Positions 30,776-39,783 of a stretch of 64,000 nt of DNA are shown in pieces (the first letter of the stretch is position 1; every line of letters begins with the position of its first letter). The DNA comes from Amycolatopsis sp. CA-230715 (GTDB lineage: Bacteria; Actinomycetota; Actinomycetes; Mycobacteriales; Pseudonocardiaceae). The translations under genes and the position numbers were made by a program. Location of the stretch: contig NZ_CP059997.1 of NCBI RefSeq assembly GCF_018736145.1, positions 3,719,501 to 3,783,500 of the forward strand. The letters are read 5' to 3'. A model generated the notes under the pieces. It ran no database searches. It was not told the DNA's origin and was given only the letters and a program-made list of their open reading frames with translations.

Positions 30776-31897
30776 TCACCGCAAAGTACGTACGCGGTTC
30801 GGATTCGAAACGGCCAGTTCCGGGAATTTCGCGGCCGGATCGTCGAACACCGGCGCGGGGATTCCCTTGAGCGTCAGGTCGAAGAACGAACCGACCAGCG
30901 AGCGCGTGATTTCCATCGACCGCGCGCCGGTCATCGGCACGCCGGGGCTCGGCCTGCCCACCTGGTCGCCGAACACGGGCAGGTCCGTGAACGACATGTG
31001 CCCGGTGCCGTCGGCGGTGAGCCAGCGCTTCCAGCCGGTGAAGTTCGGCCAGTCGCGCGGCCACGACGGGTCGCCTGCCGGGTTGTGCCCTCCGCGGGTG
31101 CCCAGGAGCAGGAACGGGCGGTCGATTCCCGAAGTCGGCACGGGCGCGAAGAAGGAACCGTCGAGGTTGATGCCCGCGCGGATCCGGCTGTCGGTGAGCA
31201 TCGCCTGCGACGCCGAGTTGCCGCCGATGGAATGCCCCGCCATCGCGATCCTCGACGGGTCGATGAGCCGGTTGAACGGCCGCGCCGTCCGCAGTGCGCC
31301 CAGCACGAACTTCGTATCGTCGGCGCGCACCAGCGGCACCTTCGCGATTTCGTGCGCCTCGCAGGCGACGCAGGTCGTCATGGTCCCGTCGGGGAGGGCG
31401 GTGCCGAACGCCTCGTAGTTGTGGCCGATCGCAGCGACCACGTAGCCGCGGCTGGCGAGGTCCTCGGCGAGCCCGGTCAGCGTCGACCGCGACAGCGTGA
31501 ACCCGGGCGAGAGCACGACGAGCGGGAACCGCCTCGGCACCGGCGGCGCGCCTTCGTGGGCATACGTGGCGGTGTCAGCGACGGGTTTCGGGTCTACGCC
31601 GGTGATCTTTTGCCCGTCCAGCAACGCTTTCGCCTCGCCGACGGTGAGGTACGGCCGCGACGGGCCGATCGGCAGCAGCGCCGGATAGAACATCGACACC
31701 ATCAACCGCCGCGGCCCGGACGACGGCACCCACGGGTCGGCGCGCGAGGAATCGGTGAGCGCGAGCGTCGACGAGCCGACGGCGTACCCGCCGGTCGGTT
31801 TCGGCAGGGCGAGCCGGACCGGCGCCGCCGACGCCACCCCGGGCAGCAGAGCGATCCCGAGCACCGCGGCCAGCAGCACTTTCAGCATTCTGGTCAT
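30776..31897 (-). CDS. secreted PAF-acetylhydrolase-like esterase
   Basis: A 373-residue alpha/beta hydrolase with a clear signal peptide (MTRMLKVLLAAVLGIALLPG, cleavage after VASA-APV). The catalytic Ser is in MAGHSIGGNSASQ, which is the PAF-AH isoform II pattern; the acid follows in RAGINLDGSFF or a later loop, and GHMSF supplies the histidine. FPLVVLSPGFTLSRSTLTGLAEDLASRGYVVAAIGHNYEA is the typical strand/oxyanion region. It should hydrolyse phospholipid or other short acyl esters outside the cell. Confidence 0.87.
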   Translation of the reverse strand: MTRMLKVLLAAVLGIALLPGVASAAPVRLALPKPTGGYAVGSSTLALTDSSRADPWVPSSGPRRLMVSMFYPALLPIGPSRPYLTVGEAKALLDGQKITGVDPKPVADTATYAHEGAPPVPRRFPLVVLSPGFTLSRSTLTGLAEDLASRGYVVAAIGHNYEAFGTALPDGTMTTCVACEAHEIAKVPLVRADDTKFVLGALRTARPFNRLIDPSRIAMAGHSIGGNSASQAMLTDSRIRAGINLDGSFFAPVPTSGIDRPFLLLGTRGGHNPAGDPSWPRDWPNFTGWKRWLTADGTGHMSFTDLPVFGDQVGRPSPGVPMTGARSMEITRSLVGSFFDLTLKGIPAPVFDDPAAKFPELAVSNPNRVRTLR

Positions 31898-31957
31898 GCC
31901 ACCGAGTAAACCGGCGGAAACCGGGACGCGGTATGGACTTTCGTCAGGGAACGACGG

Positions 31958-33040
31958 TCACCAAGCCGGGTAGCGCGCCAGCCACGCGGGCGCCGCGGGC
32001 GGCACCGGACCGAACTCCGCCAACGCATCCGCCACCAGCAACTCGATCTCCTCACGCAACTCCAGCGCCGACAACCACCGCTCAGGAATCGCGGCGGGGC
32101 CGTGGATCGCGCCGAGAATGTTCCCGCAGATCGAGCCGGTGGAATCGCTGTCGCCGGAGTGGTTGACCGCGAGCAGCAGGCCGTCGGCGAGGTCGGTCGC
32201 GGCCAGCGCGGCGCACACTCCGATGGCGAGCGCTTCTTCGCCGACCCAGCCGCCGCCGAGTTCCCCGGCGATCTGCTCAGGCGTGGGGCGTCCCTTCGCC
32301 GCGAGCGCCACCGCCTTGTCCAGCGCGGTGAGCTGCTCTTCGTGCCGTTCCCACTGCACGAGTTCGCCGCGAACGGCTTCGATCCCGTCGGTCAGTGAAC
32401 CCTCGTGGAGCAGCACGTGCACGAGCAGCGCGAGCGCGCCGGCCGAAAGGTAACCGCTGGGGTGGCTGTGCGTCAGCGCGCCGGACACCGCGCCGACCCG
32501 GAACACCTCGCGCCGATCCGTGGACCACAGCGCGGCGGGCGCGGCGCGCATCACGCCGCCGCAGCCCTTGGAATCGTTGAGCGGGTAGGTGAACGTGCCC
32601 GGTTCGCCGCCGCCCGCGAACGCGCGCAACGCGGACATGCAGGTCGCGCCGGGCGCGCGCTGGTGGAACAGGCCGGGCAGGGTCACCAGCCAGCCGTCCG
32701 GCGCGTCGGTGTCCGCGGCGAACCGGCCGCCCGCGCGCGCCCACGGCGGGCCCTGGGTGTGGTACCAGCGCTGGTAGGCGTGCTGGAGCGCGAGCAGCAC
32801 GTCGTCGCGGCCGCCGGTGCGGGCCGCGATGTGCGCCCTGATCATGCCTTCCAGCGTGAACATCGTCATCTGCGTGTCGTCGGTGATGAACCCGGTCGAC
32901 GGCGCGACGTACCCGCGGAGGCCCTCCTGGCCGTACCGCGCGCGGATCCCCTCGATCGAATCGAACTCGACGCCTTCGCCGAGCGCGTCGCCGACGGCGC
33001 CCGCGAGCAGGGATCCGGTGAAGCGCGCCGCGAGAGTCAC
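31958..33040 (-). CDS. ADP-ribosylglycohydrolase family protein
   Basis: A 360-residue protein. The fold signature is complete: FTGSLLAGAVGDALGEGVEF at the N-terminus, FITDDTQMTMF (first metal-binding TDD), GGVMRAAP, LTHSHPSGYL and the second metal motif NHSGDSDSTGSICGN. These magnesium-dependent enzymes remove ADP-ribose from proteins or nucleic acids or from small targets. GTG 33040 was chosen because the domain begins directly behind it; the frame stays open to 33190 without support. No ADP-ribosyltransferase gene is visible nearby. Confidence 0.87.
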   Translation of the reverse strand: MTLAARFTGSLLAGAVGDALGEGVEFDSIEGIRARYGQEGLRGYVAPSTGFITDDTQMTMFTLEGMIRAHIAARTGGRDDVLLALQHAYQRWYHTQGPPWARAGGRFAADTDAPDGWLVTLPGLFHQRAPGATCMSALRAFAGGGEPGTFTYPLNDSKGCGGVMRAAPAALWSTDRREVFRVGAVSGALTHSHPSGYLSAGALALLVHVLLHEGSLTDGIEAVRGELVQWERHEEQLTALDKAVALAAKGRPTPEQIAGELGGGWVGEEALAIGVCAALAATDLADGLLLAVNHSGDSDSTGSICGNILGAIHGPAAIPERWLSALELREEIELLVADALAEFGPVPPAAPAWLARYPAW

Positions 33041-33262
33041 GGCGCTATTCCTATCAGGTGAAAGCGGGCCGGGCGGCGGCTGTGGTGAACCGAGCGCCAC
33101 CCGAGACTGCGCCGTAACCACGCCTAGCACGGTGCTCACCCTGTGCGGCGAGCCTCCGCTGATCACCACCCGATCGAGACCTCCTCGCACTCAATGTTGT
33201 GACACCCGAGACCGGTGTGTAGCGCGTATGTTCTTCGTGACCACGCACGAGGAGGGGGTTGC

Positions 33263-33694
33263 ATGGCCAAGGTCAGCGCGTCCGGAGCCGTTCCCAGCCC
33301 GCCGGAGAAGACCTGGGCGACGGCCGCGGACCTGAACCGGTTCAACGAATGGCTGATCCTGCACGAGGCATGGCGCGGGCCGGTGCCCACCGAATTCTCC
33401 GAGGGCACCACGCTGACCTCGGTCGTCACCGTCAAGGGCTTCCGCAACCGGATCAGCTGGCGGGTGGTGACCTACGACGAGCCGCACCGGCTCGCCATCC
33501 GCGGCGACGGCGTCGGCGGGATCAAGGTCAACCTGGTGCTGTCCGTGGAGCCGGACGCGAGCGGGTCCATCATCGCGATCGAGGCCGAGGTCACCGGGAA
33601 ACCGGTGTTCGGCCCGATCGGCATGACCATCGGGCGCGCGCTGAAGGGCGACCTGCAGAAGTCCGTCGCGAACCTCGGCGGCCTGCTCGCCTGA
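33263..33694 (+). CDS. SRPBCC protein, Rv0910-like
   Basis: A 143-residue START-like protein: MAKVSASGAVPSPPEKTWATAADLNRFNEWLILHEAWRGPVP, GDGVGGIKVNLVLSVEP and GPIGMTIGRALKGDLQKS. The spacing and wording resemble mycobacterial Rv0910, described as the toxin of an Rv0909/Rv0910 pair. The small antitoxin gene that precedes Rv0910 in mycobacteria is not seen in the 222 bp upstream. It may instead be a lipid or small-ligand carrier. GGAGGGGG lies about 4 nt before the ATG. Confidence 0.8.
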   Translation: MAKVSASGAVPSPPEKTWATAADLNRFNEWLILHEAWRGPVPTEFSEGTTLTSVVTVKGFRNRISWRVVTYDEPHRLAIRGDGVGGIKVNLVLSVEPDASGSIIAIEAEVTGKPVFGPIGMTIGRALKGDLQKSVANLGGLLA

Positions 33695-33761
33695 CGGCCA
33701 CTATGGACAGTCCTTTTCGGACAGTTCTGGCAACTACCGCTTAACCGGTACCCTCGGAGCC

Positions 33762-34340
33762 GTGAACAGGCCCGCGACCGTCGAAGGTGACGAGGAGCCG
33801 GACGGGCGCCGGATCAGGGGCGAGCGGCGTCGCGCCGAGATCATCGCCGCGACGCTCCACGTCATCGAGCGCGACGGCGTCTCCGGTGTCACCCACCGGG
33901 CGGTCGCGCGCGAGGCGGGTGTCCCCGCCAGCTCCGCGACCTACTATTTCGCCACGCTCGACGATCTGCTGGTCGCCGCGTTGACCGAGACGGTCGAGGA
34001 GTACATCCGCCAGCTCCGCGAGATCATCGACAGCGGCCGGGACCAGCTCGAGAGCCTGGCGCACGTGATCGCCGACTGCTCGGGGCCGGGACGGCTGCGC
34101 TCGCTGGCCGAACAGGAGCTGAGCCTGCTCGCGGTGCGGCGTCCCGCGCTGCGGCCGGTCGCCCGCCGGTGGCGGGAAACGGTGGCCGCGATCGCCCGGC
34201 GGTACACGGACGACGACCTGGTCGTCCGCGCGCTGGTGTCCACGGCGGACGGGCTCTGCGCGTCCTTGCTGCTGGAAGACGATCCGCCCGCCGAACGCGA
34301 CGTCGTCGCCATCCTGCGCCACACCCTGCACCTGGCCTGA
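33762..34340 (+). CDS. TetR family regulator of SMR pump
   Basis: A 192-residue protein: RRAEIIAATLHVIERDGVSGVTHRAVAREAGVPASSATYYFATLDDLLVAALTE is an HTH of the TetR_N type with the SSATYYF wording of QacR/RutR-like members. GTG start 7 nt after TACCCT (leaderless). The next gene encodes a small multidrug exporter, and the intervening 81 bp contains a long inverted repeat; the TetR protein most likely represses that pump and responds to its substrates. Confidence 0.87.
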   Translation: MNRPATVEGDEEPDGRRIRGERRRAEIIAATLHVIERDGVSGVTHRAVAREAGVPASSATYYFATLDDLLVAALTETVEEYIRQLREIIDSGRDQLESLAHVIADCSGPGRLRSLAEQELSLLAVRRPALRPVARRWRETVAAIARRYTDDDLVVRALVSTADGLCASLLLEDDPPAERDVVAILRHTLHLA

Positions 34341-34346
34341 TTCTTG

Positions 34347-34398
34347 TTGGACATCTGTTCAAATACCTTGCTACGCTCGTTGTTGAACAGATGTCCAA
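34347..34398. promoter_or_regulatory. double TetR operator of SMR gene
   Basis: TTGGACATCTGTTCAA (34347-34362) and its exact reverse complement (34383-34398) enclose a 20 bp centre that holds the probable -10 TACGCT (34372-34377). Each arm is itself a near palindrome TTGnACA..TGTnCAA, so each may bind one TetR dimer. Both sit at the promoter of the pump gene. Confidence 0.8.
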
Positions 34399-34421
34399 GT
34401 TTCTGGCGGGAGTGCTCTCGG

Positions 34422-34739
34422 ATGGCGTACCTCTTCCTCCTCGGCGCGATCCTGACCGAGGTGACCGGCACGGTGGCGACCCGGTTCTCCGACGGGTTCA
34501 CCAAGCTCGTGCCCTCCGTGGTGGCCGTGCTCGGCGTGGTCGGCGCCTACGTGCTGCTGTCGTTCGCGCTCAAACGCGGGCTGAACCTCGGCGTCGCGTA
34601 CGGCACCTGGGCTGCGGCCGGGGTGGCGCTGGTGGCGGTCATCGGCGCGACCGCGTTCGACGACCGGCTCACGCTCGTCCAGGCTGGCGGGCTCGTGCTC
34701 GTCGTGGGTGGCGTGCTCGCGCTGGAACTCGGCGCGTGA
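34422..34739 (+). CDS. small multidrug resistance (SMR) family exporter
   Basis: A 105-residue membrane protein with four helices: YLFLLGAILTEVTGTVATRFSDG (helix 1 with the essential Glu in LTEV), LVPSVVAVLGVVGAYVLLSFALKRG, LGVAYGTWAAAGVALVAVIGATAF and LVQAGGLVLVVGGVLALEL. This is the EmrE/QacE type, an antiporter of lipophilic cations that works as a dimer. GGGAG precedes the ATG. Expression is probably controlled by the upstream TetR through the double operator. Confidence 0.92.
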   Translation: MAYLFLLGAILTEVTGTVATRFSDGFTKLVPSVVAVLGVVGAYVLLSFALKRGLNLGVAYGTWAAAGVALVAVIGATAFDDRLTLVQAGGLVLVVGGVLALELGA

Positions 34740-34784
34740 CCTTCGTTATTTGCCACGGCGACCGGCGTCGTTAGCGTGTCCACC

Positions 34785-35654
34785 ATGACCGAACAGCTGG
34801 TGCGGGTCGGCGGGATCGACCTCTGCTACGAGACCTTCGGCGAACGCGGCGCGCGGCCGCTGCTGCTGGTGATGGGCCTCGCCGGGCAGATGACCTGGTG
34901 GGACGACGAATTCTGCGAGCAGCTCGCCGGGCGGGGCTTCTTCGTCATCCGGTTCGACAACCGCGACACCGGCAGGTCCACCGCGCTGCACGGCAGGTCC
35001 TCGCTGGTGAAGTCCTATCTGCTGCGGTCATCGCCGTACCCGCTCACCGAAATGGCCGACGACGCCGCGGGGCTCCTGCAAGCGCTCGACGTGCCCGCCG
35101 CGCACATCGCGGGGATCTCGATGGGCGGCATGATCGGCCAGTCGCTGGCGATCCGGCACCCCGGCCGCGTGCTGTCGCTGACCTCGATCATGTCGACCAC
35201 CGGCTCCCGCCGTGTCGGGCTGCCGCACCCGAAGGTCATCCCGTCGATGCTCGCCGCGCCGCCGAAGGACCGCGACGGCTACGCCGAATCGCTGCTGCGG
35301 ACGTTCCGCACGATCGGCTCGCCCGGCTTCCCGTTCGACGAACCGCGCCTGCGCGCCCGCGCGCACCGGTCGTTCGACCGCGGTCTCAACGCCGCGGGCA
35401 CCGCGCGCCACATTTCGGCCATCCTCTCCGCCGGAGACCGCACGCCCGGCCTGCGCAAGCTCCGGATCCCCGCGCTCGTGATCCACGGCACGCGCGACCC
35501 GCTGGTCCACCGGTCCGGCGGCAGGGCGACGGCGCGCGCCATCCCCGGCGCCGAACTCGACCTCGTGCCCGGCATGGGCCACGACATGCCGCGCGAAATC
35601 TGGCCACGCCTGATCGACGGCATCACCCGCACCGCGGACCGCGCCTCCTCGTAA
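34785..35654 (+). CDS. alpha/beta hydrolase
   Basis: A 289-residue hydrolase. The fold begins ICYETFGERG-like strands with MGLAGQMTWW (oxyanion region) and DNRDTGRST. The nucleophile elbow is GISMGGMIGQ (Ser), the acid lies in HGTRDPLV and the base in GMGHDMP. GxSMGG-type members include esterases and aclacinomycin-methylesterase-like enzymes (RdmC). Substrate unknown. TAGCGT lies 7 nt before ATG 34785; GTG 34776 is less likely. Same strand as the SMR gene but probably transcribed on its own. Confidence 0.88.
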   Translation: MTEQLVRVGGIDLCYETFGERGARPLLLVMGLAGQMTWWDDEFCEQLAGRGFFVIRFDNRDTGRSTALHGRSSLVKSYLLRSSPYPLTEMADDAAGLLQALDVPAAHIAGISMGGMIGQSLAIRHPGRVLSLTSIMSTTGSRRVGLPHPKVIPSMLAAPPKDRDGYAESLLRTFRTIGSPGFPFDEPRLRARAHRSFDRGLNAAGTARHISAILSAGDRTPGLRKLRIPALVIHGTRDPLVHRSGGRATARAIPGAELDLVPGMGHDMPREIWPRLIDGITRTADRASS

Positions 35655-36042
35655 ACGCGCTCCCCACCAGAACTGTCACTGCCCACCGGTAATTTGGGAA
35701 CCGGGGGCGCCTCGCATCGAACTGTCGGTGCTACGCGGTAACGTTGAAATCGGGGGTCCCCATCCCGGCTGATGCCCCGAAGGTGGCCTTCGGGGCGTCT
35801 AGCGACACATTCTCACCCTTCGCGGCGTTCAGCGTGGCGAGGTTCGTGCCCCGAAGGTGGCTTTCGGGGCGCTCAGGTCCCCGAAAGCCACCTTCGGGGC
35901 GTGAACCTTCGCGCCGAAGATCGCGCGCACCAAGAAATGTCGGTGCCACAAGGTAATGTTGAAATCGGGGGCTCCCCTAGGCGTACGAAAGGGCATTCTC
36001 GTACACCTGGGGGCTTCGAAAGCCGGGGCCCGTCCAGCTCGC
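35655..36042. repeat. intergenic block D with two repeat families
   Basis: The gene-free 388 bp between convergent genes holds palindrome units at 35775 (with decayed partner at 35805) and a doublet at 35849/35879. A second, different repeat of about 37 bp occurs three times: 35671-35707, 35720-35756 and 35935-35971. It has the common pattern TGTC(g/a)(c/g)TGC...GGTAA...TTG..AA(t/c)CGGGGG. The last two copies are close (GTTGAAATCGGGGG in both); the first is diverged. No coding sequence is supported. Confidence 0.85.
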
Positions 36043-37629
36043 TCACGTGATCGTGTAGTGGCCCAGCCAGGATTCGCGCCACGCGACGGTCAGTTCGCTC
36101 AGCCCGGTGATGTTCGACATCGCCAGCTCCGAGCGCCACGCTTCCTCCAGCGCGACGCACAGTTCGGACACCGGTGCTTCCGTGCCGTTGCTGCCGAACT
36201 GCGCCAGCACCGGCCTCGGCACCGCGAGCTTTCCCTTGCCCCGCACCACCGACTGCTCGGTCGCGCGGCACACCAGGTACTCCGTCGAGGCAACCTCGCT
36301 CAGCGGGCGCGGCGGCACTCCGGCCAGCGCCACCGAGGGCACCACGCGTTCCAGCGCGCGGTACAGGCATTCGATCGGGCCAGCCAGCCCGTCGGCTTTC
36401 CGGGCGATCTGCCACGAAAACCACAGGCCGACCCAGTCGAACGCGCTGGGGCGGCGGTAGTCGAACGCCGGGCCGACGAAGGTCTGGTAGTCGCTCGCCG
36501 GATCCGTCTGTCTCGGCTGGCCCCGGTCGCGCCGATCGGCGCGGAGCCCGAGCCTGCCGAAGAGATCGCGCAGGAACTCGCGCGGCCTCGCCTGCGCCGA
36601 GTTTTCCGTCGACAGCTTCAGCAGGATCTTGTTGACCCGCTCCGCCGACACGTCCGCCACGGCGTCGTCAATGGACAGTTGCAAGTGGACGAACGCGACG
36701 TCGGCGAGCGAGGTGCCCGAGCAGCTCACCACGCCGACACCGGGATACCGCCGCAGGAACCGGACGATCGCGTGCGTCGACCCGACGCGGGCTGGCCCGG
36801 CGCAGGTCACCGGCAGGCAGGTGGTGACGGTGGCGCTGTCCTCGGGCGGGATCGTCCGCGTCTTCGCCGGGCGGCACACCTCGAACCAGTTGCCAGGCCG
36901 GTGCGCGGGCCGGGTGTCGGCGATCCAGAACCCGTAGCCGCGTTCGTCGCACAGCTGGCGGATGCGGTCGGACAGCAGGAACCGCCGCTCCGCCGACGAA
37001 TCGTTCAACGCGATCGAAAAGCGGATCGCGGGCGCCGAGCACACCGACGGCAGTTCCTTGCGGGTCCGCAGGTCGTGGTTGCGGGTCTTCACGCTCGGCG
37101 GGAGCTGGGCGGGGCACTGCAGGGTCAGCAGCGGCGCGCCGGCCAAGTTCGCGGCGGCCTCGGACACCGCCTGCATCAGGTTCCGCACCGATTTTCCGTG
37201 CCATTTGGTCAGTTCCGACGGTTCGAGGTCGATCGCGATGAGGCCTTCGAAGGTACGGGCGGATTCGTAGATGAAGGTGGGGTTCGGCCACGCGGTCTGG
37301 TGGAAGATCCAGCCGCCGTCATCCTGTTCCGGGCGCGCGGGCCGGTTCTGCCCGTCGCGTTGTTCGAGCGCGGCGACGCTCTCCACCGGGTTGCGCGTGT
37401 GCGTGCCGATCGCCACGCCACCGCCGTTCGCGCCGGAGGACAGCGTTTCCAGGAACACCGCGTCCGCCTCGCCGCGCTCCTGCCCGAGCCTGGCGAGCTG
37501 GCGCAGATACCCCGCCCGGTCCGCGATGTGGTGCACTTCGAAGTCCACTTTGGTCAGTGGCTGGCGCGCGATCTCGAAGCCCGCGCGGGCGAGATCGGCG
37601 ACGTTGCGGGTCGGCAGGCGCCGGTTCAT
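36043..37629 (-). CDS. unrecognised 528-residue soluble protein
   Basis: The ATG overlaps the stop of the upstream membrane protein gene (ATGA), so both are translationally coupled. The protein is soluble, with mixed alpha/beta sequence and no signal peptide or membrane helix. Features include HHIADRAGYLRQLARLGQERGEADAVFLETLSSGANGGG, a Cys-containing central region, GTSLADVAFVHLQLSI and a C-terminal stretch rich in Trp/Glu (EEAWRSELAMSN, AWRESWLGHYTIT). I do not recognise a family or catalytic motif. It and its partner look like one functional unit. Confidence 0.75.
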   Translation of the reverse strand: MNRRLPTRNVADLARAGFEIARQPLTKVDFEVHHIADRAGYLRQLARLGQERGEADAVFLETLSSGANGGGVAIGTHTRNPVESVAALEQRDGQNRPARPEQDDGGWIFHQTAWPNPTFIYESARTFEGLIAIDLEPSELTKWHGKSVRNLMQAVSEAAANLAGAPLLTLQCPAQLPPSVKTRNHDLRTRKELPSVCSAPAIRFSIALNDSSAERRFLLSDRIRQLCDERGYGFWIADTRPAHRPGNWFEVCRPAKTRTIPPEDSATVTTCLPVTCAGPARVGSTHAIVRFLRRYPGVGVVSCSGTSLADVAFVHLQLSIDDAVADVSAERVNKILLKLSTENSAQARPREFLRDLFGRLGLRADRRDRGQPRQTDPASDYQTFVGPAFDYRRPSAFDWVGLWFSWQIARKADGLAGPIECLYRALERVVPSVALAGVPPRPLSEVASTEYLVCRATEQSVVRGKGKLAVPRPVLAQFGSNGTEAPVSELCVALEEAWRSELAMSNITGLSELTVAWRESWLGHYTIT

Positions 37630-39590
37630 CGCGTTCCCCTCGTCGAATCGAAGCACACGTTCACCGGCAGCAGGCCCTTGCCGCGGTCCTGGCCGTTGCC
37701 AGCCCACCGCGGCACGCCGATCCGGTTCAACGGGATCGTCGACTCGTGCCACGCCCGCTGCCGCAGCAGCAGGAGCGCGGCGAGCACCGGCAGCACCACG
37801 GCGATGGTCAGGAACACCTGCACCACCTCGCCCCTGCTGGAGGTCGCGATCGTGGCCGCGAACGCGGCAGCGCCCACAATGGACAGTTGCCCGAAGACCA
37901 GTGGCAGCGTGCGCAGGTAGGAGGCGACCGACCGTCTCGGCGTCACCGCGAGCCGGGAGTAGAGAAATCCCGGCACCAGCAACAACATCGTGATCACCGA
38001 CTGTCCATCCGAGACATGCCCGAGCTTCTGCGTCGCCGCGCGCCCGTACAGCCACGGGCTGCCCACCAGCAGCCAGCCCAGCGCGTAGGAGATCGCCGCC
38101 ACCGCGATGGCGTACAGCATCACGTTGCGGGGCCCCGATTCCGTCGAGTCCTTGAGCACCAGGCCCGCCTTCACCCGCACCTGGTCGCCGCGCACGTCAC
38201 CGGTGCCCGAGCGGCGCCAGTACGCCTGCGCCTCGTTATCGGGGAACCTGCCGACCAGCACCAGATCGTCGCCGAGCTGGCAGTCGATGATCTCCTCGGC
38301 CGCGGCGCGCAGGTTCTCCGTGGTCACCGACGGATGCCGCAGCAGGGCGTTGTCCACGTCGTTCGTCTGGACGCGCACGCCCTCGCCGGTCACGGCCGCG
38401 CTCACGAGCTGCCCGCACGCCGGCATCTCGTCCATCGCCACCGCCACCCCGGACTGGTCCGCCTCCCACCGGCGGCGGCGCATCAGCTCGGCCAGCGTCC
38501 GCAACACCGTCTGCACCTGCAGTTCCAGCAGTTTGCGCAGGCTCGGCTCGGCAGGCGACGCTTCGAGCTTCGCGGCGATCGACTTCAGGTCCGCGGCGAT
38601 GTTCTCGGTCTGCAGGTGATCGGCGTCGGTGGACAGGAACATGCGCGCCACGTCCACCTCGGGCGCGGTGCCCACCACCAGATGGTACGACTTGAGCGTC
38701 GCCGGGATCGAGGTCTCGTACTGCGCGAAGTAGCCGCGGTGCCCGGCGCGCAGCCGCTTCCACTGCTCGGTCAGCCTCGGGAACCGGGTCTGCGGGATTT
38801 CGTTGACGTGCAACGGGGTTTCGTAACGCAGCCGGTGTTCGTCCACAGTGTCGTCCACGCCGACCACCAGCAGGTAGTCGCGCACCGCCGCGGTCAGCAG
38901 CTCCGCGTATTCGACGAGCAGGTGGCCGTAGTCGTCGAGGATCTTCAGCGCCATGTCCCGGCACTGCTTGCCGTACCCGGGAACCGTGCCCTCCGACGGC
39001 GGGAGCGTGAACGGCTCCGCCGGGTGGTCCCGCTCGGTCAGCAGCGTGACGAGCGACCGCTGCACCAGCCAGCGCGGCTCGTGCCAGCGGAAGAGGAACC
39101 CGCTGAGATCCTGCTTCGGCGACTGCGCGTGCTCGTCGCTGGCCAGGATGCCGCGCAGCAGCCGGTAGAGACCGGACGCGACCAGCCGCGAGGTTTCGAG
39201 CTGGCTCAGCCGAGGCAGCTTCTCCCCCGACGCGCCGTAGACGTCCACCGCCGACACGTCGCGGCGCGGCAGCCGCGCGATCGGCACCCACAACGTGCTG
39301 CCGCTGTCGCGTTCACCGTGCTCCTTGCCGATGAGGCCCTGCAGCCCGGCCGTGGCGTCGCGCTGACCCTCGTCGAGCAGGCGCAACGAGACGTCGACCT
39401 CGGTCACCCGCCGTGCGGCTCCGTGCTCGACGAGGGTGAGCCGCTCGGTGAGCCTGCGCACGTGGTTGAGCCGCAGCGACGCGTCCAGTAGCGCCAAGCC
39501 GACCGCGGCGCCGTGGTGGGAGAGCCGCGGTGGCGCACCAGGAATGGGCACCGTCATGATCGCGTGCCGCAGGCTCTCCATACCGTCCAC
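37626..39590 (-). CDS. unrecognised 654-residue membrane protein
   Basis: A GTG start with AAGGAG upstream gives 654 residues. Residues 1-470 are soluble and largely helical with charged surfaces (RLTEQWKRLRAGHRGYFAQYE, IPATLKSYHLVVGTAPEVDV). The C-terminal third has four membrane helices: VMLYAIAVAAISYALGWLLV, ITMLLLVPGFLYSRLAV, LPLVFGQLSIVGAAAFAATI and VFLTIAVVLPVLAALLLL. The tail reads PLNRIGVPRW. There is no signal peptide, so the large domain is probably cytosolic. No known family was recognised; it is coupled to the 528-residue protein. Confidence 0.75.
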   Translation of the reverse strand: MDGMESLRHAIMTVPIPGAPPRLSHHGAAVGLALLDASLRLNHVRRLTERLTLVEHGAARRVTEVDVSLRLLDEGQRDATAGLQGLIGKEHGERDSGSTLWVPIARLPRRDVSAVDVYGASGEKLPRLSQLETSRLVASGLYRLLRGILASDEHAQSPKQDLSGFLFRWHEPRWLVQRSLVTLLTERDHPAEPFTLPPSEGTVPGYGKQCRDMALKILDDYGHLLVEYAELLTAAVRDYLLVVGVDDTVDEHRLRYETPLHVNEIPQTRFPRLTEQWKRLRAGHRGYFAQYETSIPATLKSYHLVVGTAPEVDVARMFLSTDADHLQTENIAADLKSIAAKLEASPAEPSLRKLLELQVQTVLRTLAELMRRRRWEADQSGVAVAMDEMPACGQLVSAAVTGEGVRVQTNDVDNALLRHPSVTTENLRAAAEEIIDCQLGDDLVLVGRFPDNEAQAYWRRSGTGDVRGDQVRVKAGLVLKDSTESGPRNVMLYAIAVAAISYALGWLLVGSPWLYGRAATQKLGHVSDGQSVITMLLLVPGFLYSRLAVTPRRSVASYLRTLPLVFGQLSIVGAAAFAATIATSSRGEVVQVFLTIAVVLPVLAALLLLRQRAWHESTIPLNRIGVPRWAGNGQDRGKGLLPVNVCFDSTRGTR

Positions 39591-39783
39591 TCGCCGCTCC
39601 TTCGCAGGCTTGAGCGGCCCCGCGCAGGTCAGCGGCCACTCGAGTTCCGTTCACGGACGTCCGGCTTCCCCGATGCGGCGATGCCCCCTCGGCGATGCCC
39701 CGGAACAGGCTAGCGATGGGCTGGACGGGCGAGTCGTCATTTGGCAAATCGATGCCGGTTCTTGAGCAAAGCGACCAGGAATC

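Noticed and set aside
29957..31909. 650-codon plus-strand ORF opposite the XRE and secreted hydrolase genes
   Set aside because: Both minus-strand genes carry complete family motifs; the plus ORF is a GC shadow.
37557..39491. 644-codon plus-strand ORF opposite the 654-residue membrane protein
   Set aside because: The minus frame has proper membrane helices, a ribosome site and ATGA coupling; the plus frame has none.
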